In this document: positions 11,024 through 21,661 of the stretch, in pieces
Position numbering within the stretch: position 1 is the first letter of the stretch
How the letters are laid out: each line of letters begins with the position of its first letter
NCBI GenBank assembly: GCA_034401135.1
Contig: JAWZSP010000002.1
Location: forward strand, 434,001 to 498,000
Source: Volutella citrinella
Taxonomy: Eukaryota > Ascomycota > Sordariomycetes > Hypocreales > Nectriaceae
Reading direction: 5' to 3'
DNA length: 64,000 bases
Notes under the pieces: model-generated
The model's database searches: none
The model's input: the letters and a program-made list of their open reading frames with translations, nothing else
What the model was told of the DNA's origin: nothing
Position numbers and translations under genes: made by a program

Positions 11024-13421
11024 ATGTCCACCCCAACGCCCAGCACTTCGTCGATCCGCGAGCCGCGGCGGAAGCGGATCAAGATTGACGTTGCGTGCGA
11101 TACCTGCAGAAGCCGGAAAGTGAAATGCGACGGCGCTCGCCCAGGTACGTCGGCATCTTACCGCAAGGTAGTGGCATCAAGTGCACAAAGTAACGGGTTG
11201 GTTGCCTCGCCATAGCCTGCAGTAACTGCTCCAGGAAGCTCGAGACTCGGGAAAGGTGCAGATACAGCCAGTCCACACCCCTAGCAGTCGGCAAGCATGC
11301 TTCCGCCGAGCCCGGTGGCCGTTCGACTGAAACGCCGATTCATCCGCAGTCATCACTGGCATCTCCCCTTGTAGAGTCAGATGGTGCCATCCAGCCCTTT
11401 GCCCGGCCTCCTCGGCCGCATCCCTCTCCAAGATCGCCCCTTGCGAGCCGGGCTCTGCGGCCTCCAGATCGGACTGTTGATACGCCCCGCCACACATCAT
11501 CACGCCCACCACCCGCCCCTGCCACCGTCAATACTGAGAGCCCGTCAGTCACAGACTCAATGACGGCTGTTGTTGCCGATGGAACCAACACCCAAGAGTA
11601 CTTTGGCAGCAGCAGTGCTGGATCCTTCACCGCCCAGATTAAGCGGGCTATTGATGCACGCTTGGGTCCTGGCACACACCAGGGCGGCTCATCCTCCTCT
11701 CACGGACACCCTGGTTCGCAACCAAGAGCTGCTGCCGCATCGATTGTGCGCTCAGTCGTAAGCGAGTCCCAAAAGGTTCTTCCAACTCGAAGACAGGCCG
11801 ACTACCTAGTCGGTCTGTACTGGACCTATGTAGACCCCTTATACCCCTTCCTGGATAAGCCTAGGTGGCAAGAGTCGTACTACGCAATATTCGAGGGTTC
11901 TCCGATTGGAATGGATGAGCATGTGTTCCTGGCCAGTCTTGACATAATATTCGCTCTATCGACCCAGTTGTTCGAGTCTCAGTCACCGTCGCAACGGGAG
12001 GAGTCAAGCCGAGTCTACTTTGGAAGAGCACAAGACCTGGTCCCCCTGAACACATGGGAGCCGGCTTCCGTAGAACTATTGCAGTATCTACTCCTTGCGA
12101 GCCAGTATCTGCAGAGCACCGATCAGCCTCATCAGACATGGATGGTTGTGGGATCGGCTGTGAGGATTGCCCAAAGCATGGGTCTGCATCTCAGCGAGTC
12201 TTCAGAATACTCAGAGTCACACGACCGCGAGTTGCTGCGGAGGGTATGGTATGGCTGCGTGCTCATGGACAGGTGAGATTTCGAGTAGGAACTTGGTGGC
12301 TTCCATCATTGAACTAACATTACTAGGATGGTTGCCGCTACACATGGTCGTCCAGCCATGGTATCAACATACCTGGCAACCGCAGTCCCCATGCCCATCT
12401 TCTCGAAGCATTCGCCAGGTCGCAGCGTGCCCGCTGTCGATGAGGACACTGACGCCTCTTTCTTCGTCAAGTCGGTTGAGCTGTATGAACTGATCCATCG
12501 CACCATCCAGGCCCTATATAACGGAGCGCGATGCAAGAGTTTTGGGTTGCTGAATGGCGATCGTCAAGGTGTCAAGAGCGACAACATCGACCTCGGTGTG
12601 GTCTTGCAGTTCGATGCAGGACTGGGACGGTGGGAACAAGAACTTCCCGACCGGCTGAAGTGGACAATGTCGGTAGACCGTGATGCTGTCACACAGCGTC
12701 AGGCTGTCATTCTCAACTTGAGGTAAGACGATTGCAATCAAAAGGTACCACACGTGGACACGCTTCAGTTACTAACAGAATCGACGATAGGTTCTTCCAC
12801 GCCAAAGTCCTGCTTCTTCGTCCAGTGTTGGCATCTTTCTGCCTCGCCGAGCCATCTGAATTCGCTGATACACTAGAGACACGGACCATGCGAGAGTGCG
12901 CGCTGATGTGCGTGTCCACTGCCCAGAGCATTATCTCGGTCCTGTCGAAGCATCAGACATCGGACGGAACAGTGGGACTCCTACCGGCGTGGTGGTACCG
13001 CGTTTACTACGTCTACACAGCCGCCACAGTCCTCATTGCCGCCAGGCTCCGACCCGAAGCCTTCTCGGGAGCAGATCTCGGCCGCTCATGGAGCCAGGCC
13101 ATGTCGGTGCTCGAGGCGCATGAAAAGTTTGGCCAGTCTGCCCGCAGATGCGGAACAGCGCTGCAACTCTTGTCTGCCAAAATGGTGCAAGACGCTCCGG
13201 CCGGAGCAGAACCCCCAGCCAGGCCACCGCCTCAAGATGGCAATGGTTTCGACGCTGTACAGGGCCACGCAGCGCATGGAGAGGGAATGCCAACAGCGGA
13301 GGATTTTTTCAGCCTGGATTTCGCAGAGGTTGATCCGCTTGGGCTGCAGGGCCTAGAGTTTGATGTGAATAATCTGTCTTGGCTCAACGACATGCGCGCT
13401 ACGTGGGAGTTGCTAAACTAA
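11024..13421 (+). CDS. Zn2Cys6 transcription factor with fungal-specific TF domain
   Basis: Four exons: 11024-11144, 11216-12272, 12327-12722 and 12791-13421, giving 734 residues. The first intron splits the zinc cluster; splicing yields ACDTCRSRKVKCDGARPACS followed by NCSRKLETRERC. The six ligands are at about residues 25, 28, 35, 42, 45 and 55, with a slightly long last loop seen in some members. A Ser/Pro/Ala-rich linker follows, then the middle homology region: PTRRQADYLVGLYWTYVDPL, IAQSMGLHL, RVWYGCVLMDRMVAATHGRP and RFFHAKVLLLRP. It is expected to act in the nucleus as a pathway regulator. The downstream secreted beta-helix gene and the GFA gene are candidate targets only by proximity. 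An ATG at 11024 fits; there is no earlier in-frame ATG. Confidence 0.93.
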
Positions 13422-14949
13422 AGCGAGAGACTGTCGGTCAATGGCTGGTGTAAAACAGACTTGGCTGTTTGTATTGAAGATAATAAAAGTTACTAATTCA
13501 AGTCACCTGGCTCTTTTGCATCTATCGAACACATGCGTGAATGAGCCTCAGCGCACATGTGAGGCTGGAAGTCTCGGGAGATGCAGCTGCCTGGGATAAA
13601 TAAGCCTGATGTGAGCATGCTGGCTACGCGGATCGCTTGCAGAAGTGACGCTCCTCCGTGCCTGGCGCCAAGCTACTCTGATACAATAGTAACACCGATC
13701 ATGGCTGAATTCAACAACAATAGACATGCGTTCCAGTGGAGACCCTGGACAAAGCAATGTACAGATATCCCACTGATCGGAGGAAATTACCCGCGGCTTC
13801 ATCGATCACAGGCCGACCACTGACGGCCTATCCCAGATTCCAATCGCCACGGATATTGAAACCTTAGAGGGTCAATCAAACTAGTGCGCCCTGAGTGTAT
13901 GACTCTTCGGCATAATTTGCTATCCGCCGTGAGCTGGAGGTGATCGTATCCAACTCGGAAAATGACAGGTCCTCTAACCGGGAACTCAACAGAATATCTC
14001 GGTCAAGACTTGCCCGTAAATTCAATTCATCTCTCTCAGCCTCGCAGACTTTAGGACGCTAGACTGATCCGTGGTCTTCAATCCCGGACCCCCACCACAC
14101 CCCACACTTGACGAAGTCTGGAGTGAAGACGGGCCGAGAGTCTATTTCCCTAACCATAATGCTACCAGGATGTGGATGTTATCCGATTGTGATACCAAAT
14201 TAAATAGGCCCAGGTGGCTTTCAATTATCCGGGCGTTGGCGTCTCAAGTTATCATTTGATGTGGGATGGGTGCTTCGCTTTGATGCAAGACCAACATGGC
14301 AGAATCATAGAGTGTTAGAGCACAAAAGCCCCTCGAGAGGGTGGCTTTACATGCTTCAACTAGTGTTGGGCGAGGTTAAACTGGATAAGAACCCGATTTC
14401 TAGCTCGCACCCAAATCCCGGGTAAGGCCTGGATCGACTTCGAATGAGTATTTTTTTTGTGGCGCTTGACCGATCGCTCGGGATCAGCCAAAGATCCGCA
14501 AGCAGCGGAGGATGGCAAGGAGCATGATTGCCGTCACAGGTTAGGGCTGAAGAAGCTTTGGGGAGGGCAAGGCACGCATCAGCCTTTGTTTAGGATGGCT
14601 AATCGGGTCTCTCCAGAGCAGCGCATGCTAGCTAACTGCGGTGTGGCTGGCCCAGTACCAAGCTAGGATTAAACAATAGGCTCGAGCGAGAAGCTCAATT
14701 CCTCGCCGTCATTGGCAGCTCTAATCAAGACTTCTCGAGGACGGATCGGCAGGGGCCGCTGTGGCGGGCTACTGATGTCTGGTTCCACGTCCAAGCCAGG
14801 GCGACCCCTTCGCTGGCTCTGCTCTGTTGGAGTATAAAGACAACTCCGTGTCTTACTTTCTAGACTGGACTTGATCTTTCGAACTTTTCAGCTCAGAATA
14901 TCGGATACACTCGACACTGTACCCAAAGTCTCGCTCTAAGCCATTGACG
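13422..14949. other. Intergenic region with promoter of the beta-helix gene
   Basis: About 1.5 kb with no supportable gene. The segment 13830-14470 is AT-richer. The promoter elements of the downstream secreted protein lie at the right end. Confidence 0.6.
14833..14838 (+). promoter_or_regulatory. TATA box of the beta-helix secreted protein
   Basis: A TATAAA lies 112 bp upstream of the ATG at 14950, at a usual spacing for a fungal gene with a short leader. Confidence 0.6.
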
Positions 14950-16214
14950 ATGAAATTCAGCTTGGGAATCGCCTGCGCCTACTTCGGCCTCGCGGCTGCT
15001 TCGCCGCTCGAGAGCCTTGAGCTTGAAGGTAAAACCAGACAAGCATGACACCAGGCTCAAGTCAACTATGAAGCGTCGTGGCTAACAGCTCGATCCCAGC
15101 CCGCATGACCAGCAAGGACTGCAACTATAAAAACCAGGTGTGCTGCAAGTACACCGACGCCGACTACAAGCCCCCCAACTACGATTTCCCGTACAAAGGC
15201 AAGACGATCTACGTCAAGCAGGGCCAGAGTATTCAGAAGGCCATCAAGAATGCCCGCAAAGGTGACAAGATTGTCGTCGAGACCGGCACCTACGCCGAGC
15301 AAGTGACCATTGACAAGTCAGACATCGAGGTTATCGGCAAGAGTGCCATCATCACCCCGCCCAAGACTTTCATCAAGAACACATGCTCTGGCCTAGTTGG
15401 TCCCAAGACTGAAGCCGGTATCTGCATCACGGGTAGCGGCGTTGACCTCGATGCCTTTATCACAGAGCACCGCATCGTTAAGTCGGTCAAGAGTCCAGTG
15501 GAAAACGTGGTTGTCCGCGGATTTATCGTCCAGGGCGGCTATGCTCTGGGCATTGCAGTGGTCGGCGGCAAGCACGTCCAAGTCGTCCAAAACGTCATCA
15601 AGAATGCCAACTCTTATGGCGGTCTCACAGTCGGCTCTTCCTACACCATCTACAAGCAGAACGTGATCAAGACTGACGCTTTTGGATTCATTGGCATCTG
15701 CATGGACGACCAGTCTGACGTCATCGTCACCAAGAACACCATCTACGATCAGTTTATCGGCCTTTGCGTCCAGACCAACCATGCCGATGTGCAGTACAAC
15801 GTCGTCAAGGACTCCTGCTTTGGTGTTTTTGTCGACCCTGGCACTGACGGCGCCAACATCCGCCACAACACAATCATTGGCACCAACAAAAAGGTCTGCA
15901 CTCCCATCGGCAACTCGGGCATCGTTGTCAGCGGCGCCACAAACACAAAGGTCGTCGACAACGTTGTCAAGGAGCAGCAGACCAACGGCAAGTCTGGCGG
16001 CATCGCCATCGTCGACGAGGCCTGCGACGCGAAGGACAAGTCGCTGGCGTGCATCGTTCTGGGCCACAGCGCCGTCGCCACTGGCACCGTTGTTGTCCGC
16101 AACACGCTCAAGCAAAACGACTTTGACATCTTCAACGGATCCAAGGGCAAGAACAATGTCATTGACTGCAACAACTGCGCCAACCCTAAGTGCGCAGCCG
16201 CCCCTAAGAACTAA
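14950..16214 (+). CDS. Secreted right-handed parallel beta-helix protein (NosD/pectate-lyase-like fold)
   Basis: Two exons, 14950-15028 and 15100-16214, giving 397 residues. The N-terminus MKFSLGIACAYFGLAAASP is a clear signal peptide, so the protein is expected outside the cell. After a Cys-containing stretch (CNYKNQVCCKY) comes an opening typical of beta-helix proteins (TIYVKQGQSIQKAIKNARKG, then IVVETGTYAEQVTI). Many short repeats of the form xNVIKNANSYGG, KNTIYDQFIGL and HNTIIGTNKK follow, each one coil of the helix. It resembles NosD/PbH1-containing proteins more than catalytic pectate lyases, whose Asp/Arg/Lys catalytic set I cannot place. Function is unknown: a carbohydrate-active enzyme or a surface protein are both possible. 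The intron is phase 1 with GTAAAA...CAG borders. Confidence 0.85.
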
Positions 16215-16473
16215 GAGCTCGTCTTGGAACCCTAGCATGCCGCTGCTTAGGTCTCCAGCAGAACTGGCTGATGGACGGACAGCTTTTGGCTTGTTTGTCA
16301 CATGGATCCGAACGAGCCTTGTAGCATATCAAAAGCGGGTAGACTGCAAAATGACATGGTAGCAATAATAATAATGCGTTAACATGGTGAGCCTTATGGA
16401 GCAGATACGTGTACTGTTGAAGTCTGAAGCCATTCGTTTATCATTAAACAATTCTATTTTATGCAGTCGCTAT

Positions 16474-17560
16474 CTAAAAAGCCATCTTGTTCTTGACGCC
16501 ACCGAGGCTGCTAATGGTGACCTCGACGATATCACCGTCATTCAGGTACTTGGGCTCCTTCATGCCCATGGCCACACCAGACGGCGTGCCGGTGAGGATA
16601 ACAGTTCCTGCCTCTAGGGTCGTTCCCTGGCTGACGAAGCTGATAATCTCCTCGACTCCGAAGAGCAGGTCACCAGTGCTGGTGTTCTGGCGCTTCTCGC
16701 CGTTGACGAGAGTGCGCAGCGTCAGGTCGGAGGCGTTGCCGACGACGGCGGGAGAGACAAGGATGGGGCTCAGGGGAGCAAACTTGTCGAAGCCCTTGCT
16801 GAAGCACCATTGAGGCACGCCACCGGCCTTCTTGGGGTCCCTCTGCCATGCGCGGGCAGAGACATCGTTGGCGGCGAGGTAGCCAGCGACGTGGGAGAGG
16901 GCATCCTCCTTGGCGATGTCCTTGCCAGTCTTGCCAATAACAACAGCCTGGATTCCGTAAGCCTGGGGATCATCGAAGAATTACATGGAAGGGTTTCACT
17001 TACCAGCTCGCCCTCGTAGTCTACGGTTCCATCCTGTGCGATCTTGGGGATGGGGATATCCTCCTTGTAGCCGGCGACAGACGCGGAAGGCTTGATGAAG
17101 ACGGAGGGGTAAGGGGGTGGGGTACGGCCGCCCTCCTTGACTGTTGGTGGGTCAGCTGCTGATGCCAGGGTCGACATCTGGGGGAATTCTTACTGTGCTT
17201 GATGTAGTTGAGACCGATGCACTTGATGATGGGCACATCAGACGGCTTAAGAATGTCGAGGACCTCCTTGACGTGGATCTTGTCGCCCTTGGTCAATTGA
17301 GCGACGGGCGATTGTCCCTTGTGCTCGACGGCAAACAGGGAGTTGGAGGCAACAAGCTCAGCAAACTCCTTCTCGTTGCTAACGACGGGCTCGCCAAACG
17401 TCTCGTTGCCGTTGTCGTCGGCGAAACGGATGAGTCGGGTCCAAGATTGGGCAGCCATTGTGTAAAAGGTGTGGTATGAGAGCGATTGGTAGGGCCTTGC
17501 TGCAGGGATGGGGAGGTGTGCTGTTGGACGTGCTAAGAGACGGAATAGTCTTGTGCTCAT
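16474..17560 (-). CDS. FAH-family hydrolase, probable fumarylpyruvate/acylpyruvate hydrolase
   Basis: Three exons: 17560-17194, 17140-17004 and 16947-16474, giving 325 residues. Joins recreate IIKCIGLNYIKHIKEGGRTP and DYEGELAVVIGKTGKDI, both hallmark FAH-fold sequences; the acidic metal ligands are the two Glu of YEGEL plus an Asp further on, and ILTGTPSGVAMGMK near the C-terminus is also conserved. The family hydrolyses C-C bonds in fumarylpyruvate, acylpyruvates or fumarylacetoacetate. Its divergent neighbour is gentisate 1,2-dioxygenase, so fumarylpyruvate is the likely substrate (inference). The first 34 residues are Arg-rich and acid-free, like a mitochondrial presequence, and a second in-frame ATG at 17458 starts where cytosolic homologues start. 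The 3' splice site used for exon 3 is the one that restores EGELAVVIGK. Confidence 0.9.
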
Positions 17561-18427
17561 GGCGGTAATGGGTGTAGATAATAAAGCGCACAGGATTGGT
17601 CGTGGCTTTTGCGTGATTCGGAACCAGCGTCGGGGAGGTGTCAGACGTGGAGTCTGAGAGGCATTCGCTCCGAGTGGCCCCGCTCCGGTTCCGAGCTGGT
17701 GTTCCGGAAGTTTGGGGGTGTTGGGCTAATTTGGCAAGCTTTTCGGCAAATATCCGTGATGGTGACCCAAAGTGCAGTTGGTAACGAAGAAAATCATTGC
17801 CTGTGAGATCACCTGAAGAGCAACCAGCACTATCATTAACTGAGAGGCTGGATATACTAAATTCCATTGCTGAATTAATTGCCGAGCTCAGCTTCGGCCC
17901 AATACCCCGGAAGCATTCCCTCCTCCTTTGCCCGTGATTTTGCTCGGAGCCGATAGCCGCATCCTAGAGGACCTAGACTGTATCACCACAATCTCCGTCA
18001 AACCAGGCAATCGGCATCATCAACCTCGCCGCCGCCCGCAACGCGTTCTACCCCACGGCACGCGGCAAGACTCCGGCCGATGACAATTGCCGACATGTCA
18101 GCGCGGGGAGATGGCGTTCGGAAGGACTACGGCAATTCCCTGGAAGTCCGGTCAGCGAATCATGATGCGATCCGATCGGAAGACTTCGCGTTCCGAGCAT
18201 CTCCCCGAACTGCCGGGTCGCTCCCCGCGATATGCCAACCCAAACCCAGGCCCCAGGCGAGGTGGCACGCTAGGAAATGGTTGCCAGAGGACAGACATGG
18301 TCAGAAATCGCCTGATTTTGCTTCAGAGTGACACTCAACACCATACGCCCGGCCTTCTTATATCTGCTTTAGCGCCGGTCCTCATCGCCTCGCAACTCGC
18401 TCACGCCTCTGTTCCAAGACCTCCAAC
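17561..18427. promoter_or_regulatory. Shared divergent promoter of the gentisate pair
   Basis: There are 867 bp between the two start codons, with no gene inside. The two genes are transcribed away from each other, a layout often used for co-regulation in fungi. A TATAT-like element sits at about 18357, some 70 bp before the dioxygenase ATG. No regulator site can be assigned by eye. Confidence 0.6.
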
Positions 18428-19559
18428 ATGCAAGTAATTAATCGCCTTTCCGGCTGGTTCAACCCAAGTAAAAAAATCGACACAGACATGGCCACCACCA
18501 CAATGACCAAGAACGAGGAGATGAACGAGTACCTCGGCGTCCTCCCGGCCCAGCACCTCGAGCCCCTGTGGAGCCAGATGAACGCCATGGTGCCTCCAAC
18601 CCCGAGCCCCGTGAGCAGGGCGCACATGTGGAAGTACAAGGACGCGCTGCCTCATCTCAACACGGCTGCGCGGCTGGTCCCCGAGGAGAAGGCGGAGCGT
18701 CGAGTGTTGATGCTCGTCAACCCAAGCATGAGTGAGTGAAAGCCATGCGTACTCTTGCTTCAATTTGGGACAAGACTGACACTGTGACAGAGGCTCCTTT
18801 CACCACGGAGACCATCTATGGTGGCCTGCAAATCGTCAACCCCGGCGAGACCGCCCCTGCCCATCGCCATCTCGCCTTTGCTTGCCGGTTCATTATTGAC
18901 GGCGATGGCTTCACTGCCGTGGAAGGCAAGAAGATGCCCCTGACGCGAGGAGACGTCGTCGTTACACCGGTTTGGCACTGGCATGACCACGGCAATGAGA
19001 GCGACAAGCCTGTTATTTGGCTCGACATGCTTAACCTGCCGCTCTTTACCTATGCCCCTGTGCACTTTGCCGAGGGCTACAGCGAGCCACGCTATCCCTC
19101 TACGTAAGTCTCCAGCCGCTTCTTTTGACCATTTACTCGTGGAACTGACCTGGAATCAGACACAGCGACCCCTGTGAGTGGCGGCACCCATGGGGCCCCG
19201 TGGGGAAGATTCTCGACGAAGCCGCTGGGCCTTACGCCATCTACCAGTACACTAATTCCGATGGCTCGGCGCTATCACAGACTCTGACCGTGCAGGCCGA
19301 GAGACTTGACGCTGGCGCATCACACTCGTCCCAGAGCCAGGTGTCGTACATTTACCACTGCTACGAGGGCCAGGGCCGCACCGAGATTGAGACTCCTTCT
19401 GGCCAAAAGGTCACGTTCAACTGGGAGTCGCGTGACACTTTCGCAGTCCCTTCCTGGTCCAAGGTGAAGCACATTAATACTTCGACTAGCGAGAAGGCCT
19501 ACCTGATTGCTGCTCACGATGGGCCATTCCTAGATGTACTTGGCATCAGGCGGCCATGA
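18428..19559 (+). CDS. Gentisate 1,2-dioxygenase (bicupin)
   Basis: Three exons: 18428-18731, 18791-19103 and 19160-19559, giving 338 residues. The enzyme opens the ring of gentisate (2,5-dihydroxybenzoate) with Fe(II) to give maleylpyruvate. The first cupin carries PGETAPAHRHLAFACRFII and TPVWHWHDHGNESDKPVIWLD, where the two His of HRH and the His of HDH are the expected iron ligands. YAIYQYTNSDGS and the second cupin (QSQVSYIYHCYEGQGRTEI) follow, and the protein ends AAHDGPFLDVLGIRRP. Length fits the family (about 340-370). An internal ATG at 18488 is an alternative start. Introns have GTGAGT...CAG and GTAAGT...CAG borders. The divergent hydrolase neighbour supplies a plausible next step. 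The 3-hydroxybenzoate 6-hydroxylase that would make gentisate is not in this window. Confidence 0.93.
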
Positions 19560-21661
19560 GCTGATCTTGGTTTTACTTGAGAACGTTTGAAGCATTCCTG
19601 TCTATATATCATCAACATCGCCTGCGTGTAACTAGCCAAGCAATATAAAATGCTAGAGATTGAGAATTAGTGATAACACTGTCGCTTTTTTATTATTGTC
19701 TTAAGTAATGCCACTCCAGATGTATTCTGTCCACTTTCAATATACCCAGAACAGGTCAATGGGTCCAGCCAGGGGCTTGCCGTTGAGGGAGGTGACCGCA
19801 GGAGAGGTTATGCCCAGGCCTCTGTCTGTTCCTCTGCCCGTTAGCTTGGATGGCGATATGTTCTGCTTGACACTGGCGTATTTACAGAGAGTAGTTGTCG
19901 ATAGTCATCGCCATGCCTCGAGTCTTCTGGTGGCGGAGGCTGTGGGGAAGATAATGCTTCGTCCCCATGCATGGTAGTAGACATTCCGTAAGCCTTGTAC
20001 CCTGCGAGATCCTGTCTGTGATGACCTTGGCCTTAGTAAGGTCTTCCTTGTCCTTGTCCAATCGTTTCATTCATCGTCCGTCAACATGGAACGACTGGCA
20101 TCCGGCAGTGACTGCTGCCGAAAGTGTTGCAATCGCTGACAAACCCACACAGAGCCTCCCTTTGGGAGCAAAAGATGTTGCCATTGTGCTTCACAAAAAT
20201 TCGTACTTGACTTGGCATTGTTAAGGTCCACCTTTTGGACATCGAATGTGATGACCATTCTTCAGCCGTGAGCCAATGATGCCTGTGATACGCAGACCAC
20301 GAAGAGCCTGGTCGTTGTGGATCAGCCGGTACATGTACTCGTCCAGGCTTTGCTCTCGATCTTGGCTAGACCAGAAGCGGGAAAAGGTCACGTACAACTG
20401 TCGACACCATATCTCGCTTCTAGATGGCTTCAGCCAGACATTCATTCATGATGTAGTGTGATAGTGTGCATGCCGTATCGCCGAATGACAATCATTGCAT
20501 CGCAGGGGTCCAGCAGGTGGTACAACAAGGTAAATGCATCAAAATCGCGTGTCTTATCAGACGGAAGTGAGCATTTGGAGCAGGTCGTATGCTGTCTCAT
20601 CATTATTCATCCTTTTTCGGCCCTCTTGTCCACTTCTACTAAATCTCGGTCTCGTCTTTCCGAGGGTAAGGTAACATTAGCACATATTTTGGTAACAAAC
20701 AAGGTCAATGCCAATGACTTGCGCGTTGAACCCACGGCCGTTGGCCAAGATAGGATTCAGCCAGGGCTGGGGACGTGGAACGATAAATAACCTTCTTCGG
20801 GGACCACTCCCTGCCTGGCAAATGAGTAGCAGGGGTTGGCTATGCGTGGATGCCGCAGTGCTCCTGCGGAATACAGGAGAAGTACGCTGTGGTCCCAGGC
20901 CTCAGCTCACCAGCATCAAACGAGCCGCAGTCAATGGGGAAAATGATTGGAAGAGCCTCCTCACAAACTACCAATGAGTCGAAGCCCGTATTTCCTCCTC
21001 TGTGAGCGTCGCCCATCGCCCTGACATCGATTCCGCCCAAGTGCCCCCGGAGAAAAAGAAGCGAGAAGCCTGCCGTCTGGGCGGATAAGTGGGGGGTCAG
21101 CACTATCCCATGTCCGAACTGATTCTGACAATTCTGACAATTCTGACATAGCCCTACGAGGATCCCTTCGTCTGGCCAATTGGAATCACTCCCTACTTCG
21201 ATACCCGTCTGTATCCTGGTTCGCGTGGATGGCGCAGGCAAGGTCTCGGGGACCTCTTCCATGTCCGTGGCACTATCGGGTGCGCTGGCAGTAAGCTGCG
21301 AAATGAGAAGACATCCATTTTCGACAAAGCGCTGACGGGCTATGTCTGCTTCGCCAGAGGCTGAACCGCCTGGGTTGAAGGCTATATCGGGGACCAAGCA
21401 GGGCTATCACGGACTTGAAACCGCGCTCGTGTCCATTGTGGGCTGTTGCTGTGATCCAGCGGAGCGTTGCGGAATGATACTTAACATGATGAGATTTTTC
21501 TCCCGCGCCCACGTTGCTTGTTCGACGTTTTCTTTCTCTCCGTCGTCTGTAGGGTTGTCCTTGAACCGTCAGACGAAGCTTCCGAGCTGATCAGGTCCAT
21601 CGGTTCCTATTCCAGGCCTTCTTTTCTAACATCCTTCCGGGAAGGACTCTGCTTCTTCACC
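19560..21661. other. Region without a supportable gene; possible decayed or multi-exon gene on minus strand
   Basis: About 2.1 kb. The minus strand has an open segment at 20840-21397 with several Cys and a rather protein-like end (GFDSLVVCEEALPIIFP), and others at 20221-20445 and 20067-20258. I could not join them into a coherent protein, and no family is recognised. Confidence 0.4.
21122..21148. repeat. Three tandem copies of ATTCTGACA
   Basis: The 9-bp unit is repeated three times without change. In the minus-strand open segment it reads as repeated Cys-Gln-Asn, which weakens the case that that frame is coding. Confidence 0.85.

Noticed and set aside
15393..16301. 302-codon minus-strand frame
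   Set aside because: It is antisense to the beta-helix gene and is composed of Asp/Val/Leu-rich shadow sequence.
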